Positions 11,703 to 21,991 of a DNA stretch of 64,000 bases are shown in pieces. Below the pieces are notes generated by a model. It saw only the letters and a list, made by a program, of their open reading frames with translations, made no database searches and was not told where the DNA came from. Positions within the stretch are counted from its first letter, which is position 1; each line of letters opens with the position of its first letter. The stretch covers positions 620,001-684,000 of the forward strand of contig JALQBC010000021.1 of assembly GCA_023375675.1 (NCBI GenBank). The letters run 5' to 3'. The stretch is from Cytospora piceicola (Eukaryota > Ascomycota > Sordariomycetes > Diaporthales > Cytosporaceae). A program made the translations under genes and the position numbers.

Positions 11703-13511
11703 TCAGTCGTGACTGAGGTCTAAGTTCTTATCCCACATTCCCCTCAGTATAGCCTGGATGCCATCGTCGTCCTCTCCATTCACAAGGCTAGCCCCACTGA
11801 GACGCTGTCCAGAGCCCTCGCGCATCCTCACAACGGCAGCACTGTCGTCTGTGTCGACGCTTGAGCTTAGCCCGCCGGGCCTAACGGACGAGTAAGCGCG
11901 CTTGGGAATTCCCGGTCTCTTTGAGCCGCTGCCGCTCTCCCTGACATCCTTGAAACTCTGGCTTAGCCCGAGCTGTCCTGCACCCATCGACTGCACGGAC
12001 TGGCGGTTGCCCGCGGCTCCAGGCGTCCCTGGTTGGGGTATTCTTCTGGCCTTGTCGTTGCCGGGGAGTTGTGCAAGGCGCACCAAACTCCGGCCAACTG
12101 GGTTCTGATATCGCCGTACAATGTTGTACTCCACCCCCGTCCTTTCGAGGAGCTTGTTCACGCGTGGGTCCTGTGATTCATAGCCTGCGCCACCGAGCAA
12201 GGGACCGGCGACCTCGGCCACTTCCGCTGCGAAGCCTCCTATGCCCGAGTGTCGATGGCGGACTGGTTCCATGGATGAGCTGGCGCGTTGTAGATTTATC
12301 TTCTGCTGGGTACGACTCTTTTCGGGTGGCGCAGCCTGCACTGCTCCCACTTTTCTAGAGCGGGCCGTTGTTGCTATGGCGCTGGTCGTGACGCCGGATT
12401 CCTCCTCATCTGTGAGCTCATCGTCGTCGGGGTATTCTGTGGTTTCTGATATGCCATTAACACTTGACCCAGGAAGGTTGTCTGTGGAATGCGGTGTTCT
12501 GGGTTCCATACCCAGCTGGCCAGCCCCCCCCGTGGTAAAGTATGAGCCGCCCGAGGCCTGAGTGACGAAACGTGATGTAACTTCCTCTTGACCGTTGCTC
12601 CCAGCCATGCCCTGCAGCTGCGCTGGCGTCACGGACAGCGTACTGTTTGAGTGCCGACTATCAGGCGATGTTGCTCGCGCCAACGCCGTCATGTTTGACA
12701 TACTGGTAGTAGCGCTATGTGACGGCGTCCGCTGAAGCAATCTCGACGTCAAGTTCCTGCTATGCTCTCTGTTGTCGTCGAAGATGAGCCTCTGTGGCTC
12801 TGCCAGGGGGGTTGGTTCGTCGTCGCCGTCGCCGTCGGTAGCGGGACTTCCGTAGTAGGTCCCCTGAGCATTCGCGGACGATTGACCACTGGTATTAACG
12901 GAGCCGCGTCGGGATAGATAAGGGGATGCAGACGTGCTAGCATCAATCCACTCGTCCTCTTGCTGTCCGTCGTTTCCGAGGTCGAAGTGTACAGCAGACT
13001 TGGAGGATTTGAGCTTATTGACGGCTTTTTCTGACGAGGAGCGCTTCAGCTGGCCCGATGACTTACTACGCTTGGCAACTTCGATATGGGACTTGTTGCG
13101 TTTCAAGCTGGCCTGCGAAGTGCTGCTGTTCTTGAGGTTCGTAGAGGAAGGGTCGCGAGAAAGTTTCACGTCTGACGAAGAGGGATGTCGGCGGTGGCCC
13201 GATGATGCGGTTCCGGCGGTGCTGCGGTCCGGCGAGGGAGAGGCAAGCCGGCGGTTGAGTTTCGCAGACGATGTGGATGTTGTATGCTTGTGCAGCCCTT
13301 TCGAGGATGGGACCCTTCCATATAAGCGACCTCCGGCTGCAACATGATGTCTCTGGGCTTTATGTGTTCGCTGCTGCTGCTGGTTCTGCTGTGTTTGACC
13401 GAGTTGCGTCTGGTCGTTATCCAATGATTCGCCGTCTTGCTGGTTCGAGGGCCGTTTTGATTGGCCGGCGGACGGCGAGATGCTGTCTCCTCGGTCCCTG
13501 TCCCTAGGCAT
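11703..13511 (-). CDS. Probable TORC1 subunit TCO89-domain protein
   Basis: Intronless 602-aa, Ser/Thr-, Lys/Arg- and Gln-rich, largely disordered protein. After a Gln-rich stretch come a basic region (HVAAGGRLYGRVPSSKGLHK), several SLKRNKSH/QLKRSSSEK-type basic-serine motifs, and a block with VHFDLG followed by DEWIDASTSASPYLSRRGS. This order resembles the fungal TCO89 domain as I remember it; TCO89 is a fungal subunit of TORC1 at the vacuole that links nutrient and stress signals to growth. The C-terminus ends in a conserved-looking segment (AILRGMWDKNLDL). The assignment rests on a low-complexity pattern and is moderate; the alternative is an unassigned Ser-rich fungal protein. It is divergent from the SPF30-like gene across 0.9 kb. 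Confidence 0.6.
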   Translation of the reverse strand: MPRDRDRGDSISPSAGQSKRPSNQQDGESLDNDQTQLGQTQQNQQQQRTHKAQRHHVAAGGRLYGRVPSSKGLHKHTTSTSSAKLNRRLASPSPDRSTAGTASSGHRRHPSSSDVKLSRDPSSTNLKNSSTSQASLKRNKSHIEVAKRSKSSGQLKRSSSEKAVNKLKSSKSAVHFDLGNDGQQEDEWIDASTSASPYLSRRGSVNTSGQSSANAQGTYYGSPATDGDGDDEPTPLAEPQRLIFDDNREHSRNLTSRLLQRTPSHSATTSMSNMTALARATSPDSRHSNSTLSVTPAQLQGMAGSNGQEEVTSRFVTQASGGSYFTTGGAGQLGMEPRTPHSTDNLPGSSVNGISETTEYPDDDELTDEEESGVTTSAIATTARSRKVGAVQAAPPEKSRTQQKINLQRASSSMEPVRHRHSGIGGFAAEVAEVAGPLLGGAGYESQDPRVNKLLERTGVEYNIVRRYQNPVGRSLVRLAQLPGNDKARRIPQPGTPGAAGNRQSVQSMGAGQLGLSQSFKDVRESGSGSKRPGIPKRAYSSVRPGGLSSSVDTDDSAAVVRMREGSGQRLSGASLVNGEDDDGIQAILRGMWDKNLDLSHD

Positions 13512-14452
13512 TCTTTTGCTTATTTCTGGGAAGACTGCTGCTGTGCACCGTACTCATCCGCCCTGTCGCTCCCCAAGCTCCTGTCACGCTGCGAGTTACC
13601 TCGTTCCAACCCCTGGCGGTGTGTCCCGGCGAAGGAGATCCCTTGCAGATTACCTCCGTACAGGGAAAGGATGGGTTAAGGGCGCGTGGGTATTGCTTTT
13701 CTTTGGGCCGACCGACTGTTTGTGATGGGAGGGGCAACTGGCTCTTTGGGCGCAAGGAGGACCGTAAGGCTTGCGTAACGAGTTGCGTCGGGTAGGCGGA
13801 AACTTGGGAGAAGAGAGGAGGATGTTATCTGGGGATGACGATGGTTTTGCGACGGAGAACTGGGGCTGGTCAATTGATGCTCGAGACGACGAATGAATAA
13901 GATTATGCCACGTCGAGATGATGAATTGAATGTGATATTGTGACAGTGAGTTTCTCGTGCGGTTACAGGCTGGCGCGCAACCTTGTTGTCGAATCGATTT
14001 CGACCCGGATCCTCCAACGACACGACACGACGTAACTTCGACACTGCGCTCATGTCAATTTGCGCCGAACCGATTTGGGCCCACCGCTTCTACACAAGCT
14101 TCTAGAGTTTGTCCGTCTTCGGCGGCTTCCCGTCATCGCGGAAAGAAACAGAAGCTAAAACAGGCAACGCAAACGGCAGGCATTAACCGGAACAAGGGCT
14201 CCATGAGTTGAACCCGAACCCTTGAGTTGACTACTGATAGAGAGGGTTTACGTACTTAGGTACCTAGGTACTTAGGTAATCGCCGTTGTCACCCCGGCAT
14301 CAACGTCAAGTCGCAGGAGTAGAAGAAACTCTCCTTCAACACCATCAATCTCACCAAAAGCCTTGCCGCCGCATTCTGTGTCAACAACCCATACTTACAC
14401 CTTGAGGTATTCTCGGACAACTCCTAGACACTTCGAGGAATCGTTACTCAAA
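13512..14452. promoter_or_regulatory. Divergent promoter region, TCO89-like / SPF30-like
   Basis: Shared upstream region of two divergently transcribed genes. It includes a TAGGTACCTA-type palindromic repeat at 14252-14279. No gene is seen. Confidence 0.5.
14252..14279. repeat. TAGGTACCTA-type palindromic repeat
   Basis: A run of TAGGTA/TACCTA units centred on TAGGTACCTAGGTA. The same motif family recurs in other intergenic parts of the window (36796-36820, 46691-46714, 47128-47175, 53797-53809, 63813-63857). Confidence 0.75.
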
Positions 14453-15551
14453 ATGAGTGCACAGCTAGCACAACTCGAGGAGGAGCAGAAGCAGTACCAA
14501 GAACAGGTAAGACGACTTGGACTTTGCGCCGAACCCATCTTCTTGCTCCTTGGCTCGCAGCCACTAACGAAATTTCAGCTGGATATTGTTCTCACCTCCC
14601 TCCAAGATGATCCCGAAAGTGCCGATTTGCACAGCCTTAAGGCGGAGCTGGACTTGATGATCAACATGATCAATGAGTCCATCGCCGACATACAACCCAA
14701 ACGCGCAGCAGCATCCGCACCATACCAACCGAAAGAGGCTGCAACGCCCGAGCCACCGGCACCTGAGAAATGGTCACGGGAGAACCACCCGGCCTTCAAA
14801 AAGGCGGCTCAGGAGGAAAAGGATAAACAGGAGGCAGCTGCGGTCGCAGCAGCAGAGTCGGCTACCCCCATCTCCTACCAAGTCAATGATACAGTTCTTG
14901 CTAAGTGGCTGTCGGGAGACAAGGGCTTCTACCCGGCGCGCATCACGTCCGTTACCGGCTCGTCGACGCAGCCCATCTATACCGTCAAGTTCAAGAGCTA
15001 CGACGGATCCGAGACGTTGCGCGCGAAGGACATCCGGCCTATCAACAACAAGCGTAAGGCGGATGCAGGCAGCACAGCCGCAACACCTTCCGGTACCAGC
15101 GGTAGTGTGAACAGCCCGGCCACACCAGGGGGGACGCCGTCGAGTTCCACGCCCGGTGGATCCACCGTCTCAAATAACGGCATCGTCCTGACAAGCGCCC
15201 CGAGCGTGTACCCACAGGCCGAGCAGAACGCTGCTGCGGAAGGCGAGAAGCCTGCCAAGAAGTTCAAGAAGATCAAGGCGACCAAAGAGCTTGAAAAGGG
15301 CAAGAACAAGTGGCAGGAATTCAGTTCGAAGTCCAAATTTGGAAAGACCCAGAAGAAGGACAGCATGTTCCGCACCCCTGACGGCGTAGGCGGACGAGGT
15401 CAGTTCTTTTTCCAGTTTCCGTGGATTTCTCTCAGCAGAAGATATACTAACCTTTGTGTACAAAGTCGGGTTCACTGGTTCTGGCCAGGCCATGCGCAAG
15501 GACCCTACTCGGAGTCGCCACATATACCAACCTAATGAGGACATTGACTAA
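14453..15551 (+). CDS. spf30: SPF30/SMNDC1-like Tudor-domain splicing factor
   Basis: Exons 14453-14506, 14579-15398, 15466-15551; 319 aa. A coiled-coil N-terminus (QLAQLEEEQKQYQEQLDIVL) is followed by a helical LKAELDLMINMI segment and a Tudor domain from about residue 118 (NDTVLAKWLSGDKGFYPA). The basic C-terminus matches SPF30 proteins: KGKNKWQEFSSK, then an MFRTPDGVGGRVGFTGSG motif created only by splicing intron 2, then a short acidic end. SPF30 binds symmetric dimethyl-arginine on Sm proteins and helps U4/U6.U5 tri-snRNP join the pre-spliceosome in the nucleus. The ATG at 14453 was preferred over the in-frame upstream extension because it starts the coiled coil. Intron 1 (72 nt) has no stop and keeps the frame if retained. 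Confidence 0.88.
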
Positions 15552-16393
15552 GACAATTTCTACTGCAGGACCTTCCGGCTTCCCGGATAGACCCTTTCAT
15601 GTCCATCGAGTTCAGAGTTACGGCGCTGGGGCGGGGATTGTTATCTCAATCATGGTTCCTTGATGGCGTTGGGTCTGCTTCTGACTCCTTCATTCACGGT
15701 AAAGCACCTCTAACTTTTCAAATGGAGGCTAACTTGGTTTCTTCTCATGGCAACGAACTGTATATGTCTGTCGAAATTAGCGTACAAGACGTTCATAGAA
15801 CAGTCCATGCTGTGGTCCGTCGACATGTCAGTCGGCTCCACAGCACGGGCTTAAGCACAAATCACCATATTGAGGCACCCAAACTCCCCAGAGAATCGTT
15901 CATGAAGCCATACTGAGCCCTGATAGGAGCTGCTGTCCTGAGACGCATAATGTTACGGAACACTTGTTCACCACCATGGCCGGCGCAAGGTGTCTTGGAG
16001 GACTCGGTGCGACCAGCGGCCCGGCGACGGATCCTGCCTTTCAAAGAAAAGAAGATAGGAAACAGCCTTTTCGTACTCTTGCAAACGAGAGGCAGTATTA
16101 CCTTGTAGCTGGATCGCTCGCCTGCCTCAACCAGACCTGAACACGCCAGGAGACTCGTAGTCGCGGAATCTTTGCACGTGACATGAGAGCAGTCGTGTCG
16201 TGGGTATCTTGACGAATTGGCCGAGGGTTGGTTGTGCGAGCTATTGGCGTACACATGTAGACCATGCCTGAGGCTGATGACTTCCATGGTCATCGTCCTT
16301 GGAAACTGCCCCTGATGAGGCAAGAATGAAATATCTTCAGATTCAAGCGGTACCAGACTTATGTTCCATTGCATACCGAGACTCTTCGCCCTT
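15552..16393. other. Convergent 3' gap, no gene seen
   Basis: Between the 3' ends of the SPF30-like gene and the FAR1-like gene. A 170-codon minus-strand frame (15862-16374) resembles nothing I know and is probably chance. Confidence 0.45.
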
Positions 16394-17152
16394 TCACTCC
16401 GGACTCAAGACCGAGACATCCCCATCACCCACCTCCGGCACTGCATCCGGCTCATGATTACACCTCTGATGCTCTGGGGCGTCACTATGCCTGACCACGA
16501 AAGTCCCAGACCCCTGGATGACCTCGTGCAGCATGAAGCGCATGGGGCAGTCCCTCAGCTTGGAGGTCCTCTTCTTGTAGAAGCGGTAGCCGTCCGTCCG
16601 GGCCCTCTCCCTCCTCCGCTGCTCCTCCTCGGCCGTCTCGTTCTGGCCTTCCCTGTACCGAGGGCTCCCCGCGAACACGCAGCTCACCACGAGCTTGGCC
16701 CGCGTGCCGGCCAGCTTGCTCCGCAGGATCTTGACCGAGTAGCCGCGCGCCTGCGTCCACCGGTTGAGCTCCTCCTTGAGCCGGGTGTTGCCCCTCTCCG
16801 TCTTGGAAGGGTTGTACGCCCCGCCGTTGGAGAAGATGGTGCCCTCCGGGGGCGGCTGCTGGAGGCCCGGGTGGTGCTGGCCGTCGCCGGCCTGCGCGAC
16901 GCCGCCCGAGGCGGTGGAGGCGTCTGGGAGGCTGTTGAAGTCGTAGCCCTCGACGGCGTTTCCGAGGGCAGCCTTTAGGTTGGCATTCTCGGTCCTGAGG
17001 GTGGTGATCAGCTGGTTGGCGTGCTCGAGGGCGTCGCGCAGGCCGTTGATGTCCTTCTGGAACTGTTCTGTAAGCGCGATGGCAATCTCCGCCTTGCCCT
17101 GCGCGATGAGGGCTTGTGTCGCGGCTTGAGCCGCGACATTATAGTTCGCCAT
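16394..17152 (-). CDS. Small coiled-coil protein with a FAR1/WRKY-GCM1-type zinc finger
   Basis: Intronless 252-aa protein. Residues 1-65 form an Ala/Gln/Leu-rich coiled coil; 75-125 is a Gly/Pro/Gln-rich linker. From about 126 it resembles the DNA-binding finger of FAR1 proteins and Mutator-like transposases: NRWTQARGYSVKILRS, then C158, a basic/acidic insert, C202 (RDCPMRF) and a closing H228...C231-N-H233 (HQRCNHEP, like the usual HNHP). This is a C2HH-class finger shared with WRKY, GCM1 and yeast Aft1. No transposase core or terminal repeats are seen, so it may be a domesticated transposon-derived transcription factor. Its target is unknown. The finger assignment is from residue spacing, not a profile search. 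Confidence 0.6.
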   Translation of the reverse strand: MANYNVAAQAATQALIAQGKAEIAIALTEQFQKDINGLRDALEHANQLITTLRTENANLKAALGNAVEGYDFNSLPDASTASGGVAQAGDGQHHPGLQQPPPEGTIFSNGGAYNPSKTERGNTRLKEELNRWTQARGYSVKILRSKLAGTRAKLVVSCVFAGSPRYREGQNETAEEEQRRRERARTDGYRFYKKRTSKLRDCPMRFMLHEVIQGSGTFVVRHSDAPEHQRCNHEPDAVPEVGDGDVSVLSPE

Positions 17153-17564
17153 TGTTTAAAGAGCCTGTTGAGGTCAGACAAGGTTGCGTGGGCAAGGTGA
17201 TTGGAAGAGGGGGAGGGGAGAATGGTCGGGTTTAGGAGTGGAGTACGGAGTTGGGGGTGGACTAAATTACACGGCAGGCAAATCTGGTCCAAGCGTGCAG
17301 CTGGTACTCCAGTTACGGACACGCCAGGGCGTCAAGACGAGCTTGTTACCCAGGGCACAATCGCGCACACGCTTTCAAAGAACAAGACAACTCAAAGCAT
17401 AGCGTATGGTTCCTGGGATCTGAAATCCCAGGTCTTCCGAGGTTTGCTTCTATTTCGAGGAAAAGCGCATTGCTTGGTATCTGTCTTAGCCGCATACTCT
17501 AAAGCATTATAGAGACCGGACTCGAAAATGCAGTAAACAAAACCATGACCAGATGCCACCCAGT
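17153..17564. promoter_or_regulatory. Upstream of the FAR1-like gene
   Basis: Spacer between the start of the FAR1-like gene (-) and the 3' end of the carrier gene (-). It holds a purine-rich stretch near 17200-17270. No gene is seen. Confidence 0.4.
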
Positions 17565-18891
17565 CTATGCCTCGTTTTGTTTCATCTGTCGGAAGAAATC
17601 CATGACACCCTGGAAGACCACGAGAAGAATACCACCACCCTGTAGTCGCATTTGTCAGTTATTACGGGACTCCACGCCGCAGCAGGAGAATAAGGTAAAC
17701 TCACCGGTCCCAATCTCAGCACCTTGGGCAAGAAGCCCTTGTAAAGTGCACCGAAGCCCTCCTCCTTCATCACCGTGGCAACAGCTGGCCAAGCCCAGTT
17801 GTACTTGGGCACAACACCCGCCACCTTGACGCTGTTCTGAATCCGCGACTTGACAACGTCCATGGGCGTGTTCAGGATTGTTCCAACCGTACCACCGACA
17901 GTGCCGGCCATGATATCGTTGGCCATCTGGCCCCTCTTGTCCTTGGCCTGAGGCAGCAACTGGCGCACCTGGAAGATACATCCGAAATAGCCAGAGTTCC
18001 ACAGGATGTGTCTCCACAGGGTGCTCTCCAAGCCGTTGTACATGGCCAGGATTCCCTCTTGCTTGATGGTCTTGGTGACCACATCGATCATGCCGTTGTA
18101 CTTGCCGGCCGAGGCCTTGTCCTGAAGTCGGATCTTGACGAGCTCGAAGGGGACGACGACGAAGGATTCGGTGGCACCGGCGGTGGCTCCAGTCAGGATG
18201 GACAGGGACTGGTTCATCTTGTCGGCTCCGAAGGCCTTGCGGTAGACCTTGCCCCACTCATCGTTGGCGGCGAACTTGGTTGCTCGCTTGGGGGCTTCCA
18301 TCAGGATCGGGGCGGTGATACCGCGGTAAAGGCGAGAGAAACTAGGAGGCGCGTATCTATGTTAGCATTGGGTGTCCTCCTAGCCACCCCAAAATGTTCT
18401 TTGTCGTCGTGTGTCTTGTGCTCGAGCCCCAAGTACACTGATAGCGAACGTACCCCTCATTCTTGACAATCTTGCGGAAGCAGTCGAGCATGCCATTGTA
18501 GTGATCGGCGCCGGTTCCCTTGCCGGTCTGCAGTTGACTGGCATGTCCATTAGCACTTAACCCCTCTTGTGGAGATAGAGTCGCTTACACTCTGGTCTTG
18601 ACAACATCCAAAGGGTACCTAGATCATGCGATCAGCATTCGCTGCCCCAGCTGTGAGGTCCAGGTAGTTGTTTGGGAGCGTACATAACCAGAATCTAGGA
18701 AGCGCGCACGCAGGTTAGCAAGTCAATCGAGCAGAGAATGAGCTCGTACGTACTTCCGACACACCGGCGACAGCGCCTAGAAATATGATTGTCAGTTGTC
18801 AGCTCTGGCGATGCCCTATCACTGAAGATCAGCGGCGCGACATACCGGCGGCGAACTGGTATATGAACGGCAGAGGCTTCTCCTGAGACAT
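17565..18891 (-). CDS. odc1: Mitochondrial 2-oxodicarboxylate carrier
   Basis: Minus-strand exons 18891-18846, 18776-18754, 18694-18684, 18618-18589, 18537-18454, 18341-17705, 17639-17565; 301 aa. Inner-membrane exchanger of 2-oxoadipate and 2-oxoglutarate, serving lysine metabolism and glutamate supply. All three mitochondrial-carrier signatures are seen: YPLDVVKTRVQLQ (from residue 28), VPFELVKIRLQDK and TPMDVVKSRIQ, each beginning one of the three repeats. The protein starts MSQEKPLPFIYQF and ends FFRQMKQNEA, both typical of ODC. Exon 3 is only 11 nt and exon 2 only 23 nt, yet joining them restores GAVAGVSEILVMYPLD exactly, so the fragmented model is credible. A probable 5'-UTR intron lies at 18970-18900, with a TTGACTAAC branch site. 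Confidence 0.93.
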
Positions 18892-19612
18892 TGCGGCGGC
18901 TGGAAGTCAAGAACTATGTTAGTCAAAATCCTCCTTCCGACCTCAATTTCCTATGTAAGGTGCGACTCACAGGATCTGAAGCGTGGTCGGGGAAAAGATG
19001 TGTTGATGCGTGAGTATTGATGAGAAATGCTTGGGCTCCGAGAGGCAGACGCAGACGTAAATGGTCTTATCTGCCACAGAATTTCGAGTCAGTCTAGTGA
19101 AAATCCCCCCACAAGCTTTAGCGGCATCGGAACCCGGATGGACCCCTGCAGGCCTCGTCCTTCCCCACATTCATTGTTAGCCGCACATCATCTATAGCAC
19201 GGCTGGGGAAAAGGGCGCCATAATTGAGAGTTTACTTGAGCTTAATTAAGTACAGTACATAGTACACTACTCGAGTGGTTCACCCCCTGGTAGGTGATCG
19301 AGACGGCGCAGACCAAGACATAATATGTGGACTGTGACAAGTTACAAGGAGTGGTGTCATCCCCACCTACGGAATGATCATCTCTCTTCCAAAGCATCTA
19401 CTTTTCATTGTACTGAAATCCCATCAGTCATCTACTATGCTTAGAATGCTGTTCTAAGACGACTGGGCAATATAGAGCAAAATCATGGCTCATGATAAGT
19501 ACCACCTAAGAGATAATGAAGTTGCGCAATCATCCTGAGTCCTTATGACCTTTGAGAAAAGGCTTTCGTCTGCCTAACTCCCTTCCCCCTCAAGGCCTAT
19601 CTTTCAAATCAT
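18892..19612. promoter_or_regulatory. Upstream of the 2-oxodicarboxylate carrier
   Basis: Contains the likely 5'-UTR intron of the carrier (donor GTGAGT at 18970, branch TTGACTAAC, acceptor TTCCAG ending 18900) and its promoter, then the 3' UTR of eRF3. No separate gene is seen. Confidence 0.5.
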
Positions 19613-21991
19613 TTAAGCATTATCATCAGTGATGAGCTTGATAACCTTTCCAATCGCAATTGTCTGACCTTGGTCACGCTGCATATAAATTAGCAATCAA
19701 AGAACATCTTAATCGGGTATCTTGGCATCAGGTCACTTACCAGAGTGAAACGTCCCATCTGTGGGTAGTCCTCAAACCTCTCAATACACACAGCACCCGA
19801 AGCGCTCGTGATCTCCATACGCGCGATGATGCTGTCACCCTTCTTGGCATGCGTAGGGGGGCGCTTGCTCTTGCGGCCGGTACCCTTCTGGAGACTGTGT
19901 AGCAGAGATGAGAAGGTAACCTCCTCAATGGCGGCATGGACGTGGAGCACGCAGTTGAAACCAGCGCTCAGGATGGACTTGAGGTCCAGGATGCGGATCT
20001 GCGCATCGAACTGCTTGACGCAGTGCACGAGACGCTTCGGCGAGCAAATGACAAATCCAGGGAGAATGTCGTCCTCCTCGATACCTCGCAACCGCATCCG
20101 TACTTGGTCACCGCACTGTGCGTGTGGGACCTCGTCTTCTTGCTCGCCATAGACGGCCGCGATGTCGATCTGGGCCTTGTTTGGCATCATGGTGAGCTTC
20201 ATGCCCTTCTTCACCACACCGGCCTCGACACGACCCTCGACCATGGTGCCCATGTCACGGTATTTTCCGGCCACCGCCATCATGAAAGGCGCATTGACCT
20301 TGCGCTCCAAAGCCGTCATGTCGTCCAGGTACTCTAGCAATGAAGGTCCGTCGTACCAGGGAGCAACTCCGGCTGGAAGTCTCTCCTTGATGTTGAGTAG
20401 TGACTGAGCGGCGATAGGCATGAAGAACACGTCCGTCTTCAAGTTGTATCCTGTACCCTTCAGGAACGTGGCGAGTTTGGTTGTGCACTCCTTGTAACGG
20501 TCGTGCGACCATTCCACTGTCGGGTCGTCCATCTTGTTGATGACCACGACGAGCTTGTTGACACCTTGAGTCTTGGCCAGCATAGCATGCTCTCGCGTCT
20601 GGCCGCCCTTTTCGAATCCAGTCTCGTACTCGCCCTTTCGTGCGCTGTTTGAACGAGTCAGCCATGCCCAGCTCCCTCAAACTCTAAGTTCGAAACACTT
20701 ATTGTTGGGCCCTTACCTGATAACTAGGATACCAACGTCCGCTTGTGAGGCACCGCCAATCATGTTTGGCACATAGGTCTTATGACCGGGTGCGTCCAGA
20801 ATACTGTACTTACGCTTCTCCGTCTCGAAGAAGCCTCGACCAACCTCGACAGTCTTGCCCTTTGATCTCTCCTCGTTGGTGAGATCCAGGGCCCACGATA
20901 GGTACCATGTCTCACGGCCCTGTGCGGTCTGATTAGCGGGAGTCCATGTGACTTTGCATAACAGCCACCTACCATTTCCTTGGCTTCTCTCTTGTATTTA
21001 TCGAGCGTTCTCTGGTCCACCATACCGGTGACGACGAGAATAGCACCGCCGAGGGTTGATTTACCGGCATCAACGTGGCCAATGAAGATGATGTTGACGT
21101 GCTCCTTGCCGTACATTTCCTTGAGGGTGTCCTGGTCAACATCGGCGGACTGCTCCTGCTCGACGGCTGCAGCGTCGCGAGCTGCGGCCTTGGCAGCACT
21201 CCGTGAAGGGCTGGACCGTCCAGATGAAGGTGTCGGCGAGGTTTTTCCGGAAGCTGCCTTGTCCGATCCGGCCTTCTCGCCAGTCTTCTCGATTGCCTTG
21301 GCCGCAATCACCTTGGCTCCCGCCTCGGGTGCAGCCTCCTCATCGGCCTCCTCTTTCTTTGGTTCCTTAGGGGGCACCGTACCACCAATCGACAGGACCT
21401 TAGCCTTCGGCTTGGGAGCAGTGTCGCCTCCAATGCTCAAGACCTTCGTTCCACCTTCCTTGGCGACAGTCGCCTTGGGACCGGACTCGGAGGATGCGGC
21501 GGCGGCGTCGGTAGGTCGCTTAGCAATAGTTGGGGTTTGCTTAGGCGCTGGTGCTGGTGCTTGTTGCTGCTGTCCTTGTTGGTAACCTTGGTACTGACCT
21601 GGTTTCAGTTAGTCACCCTGTTTTTGTATGTGTGAGGTAGCTTAGGCAAGGTGCCATAAACTTGACTGGACTGACCCTGGCCGTAGATATTGCCGTAACC
21701 GGTCTGTCCGTACTGCCCGTAGGCCTGCTGCTGGCCGCCATACTGGGAAAACTGTCCGTAGGCTTGCTGCTGGCCACCGTAGTAGCCCTGCTGGTACTGA
21801 GGCGTGCCATAGCCTGCGCCGTACGACTGTCCTGGTTGGAAGGCAGCTGCGCCAGGTGAGAAGGCTGCAGCACCAGGGTGGAAACTAGGCTGCGCTCGTC
21901 CTTGGTTGCCCAGGTTCATCTGCTGGGCCTGCTGGGCCAGGTTCTCTTCCTGGGCCGCAGGGTCATCTTCCCATGAGTTGAGGTTCGACAT
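19613..21991 (-). CDS. sup35: Translation release factor eRF3 (Sup35) GTPase subunit
   Basis: Minus-strand exons 21991-21676, 21598-20973, 20919-20717, 20644-19741, 19678-19613; 704 aa. GTPase that acts with eRF1 to end translation in the cytosol. Residues about 45-115 are a Q/G/Y-rich prion-like N-domain with two GGQQQAYGQ copies; a charged K/E/A-rich M-domain with VLSIGG repeats follows to about 270. The EF-1-alpha-like GTPase domain starts with the P-loop GHVDAGKST (279-287); DAPGH, NKMD and the EFTu beta-barrel domains follow, ending in [13 protein letters not shown]. Splicing into the short last exon is needed for that end. Intron 1 (77 nt) lies inside the prion-like domain. The domain order leaves no real alternative; the close paralogue Hbs1 lacks this N-domain. 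Confidence 0.96.

Noticed and set aside
15862..16374. 170-codon minus-strand frame next to the FAR1-like gene, possibly a continuation of it
   Set aside because: The FAR1-like frame ends naturally, and I see no splice pair that would extend a transposase; the residues match nothing I know.
16361..16978. 205-codon plus-strand frame
   Set aside because: Antisense shadow of the FAR1-like gene in GC-rich codons.
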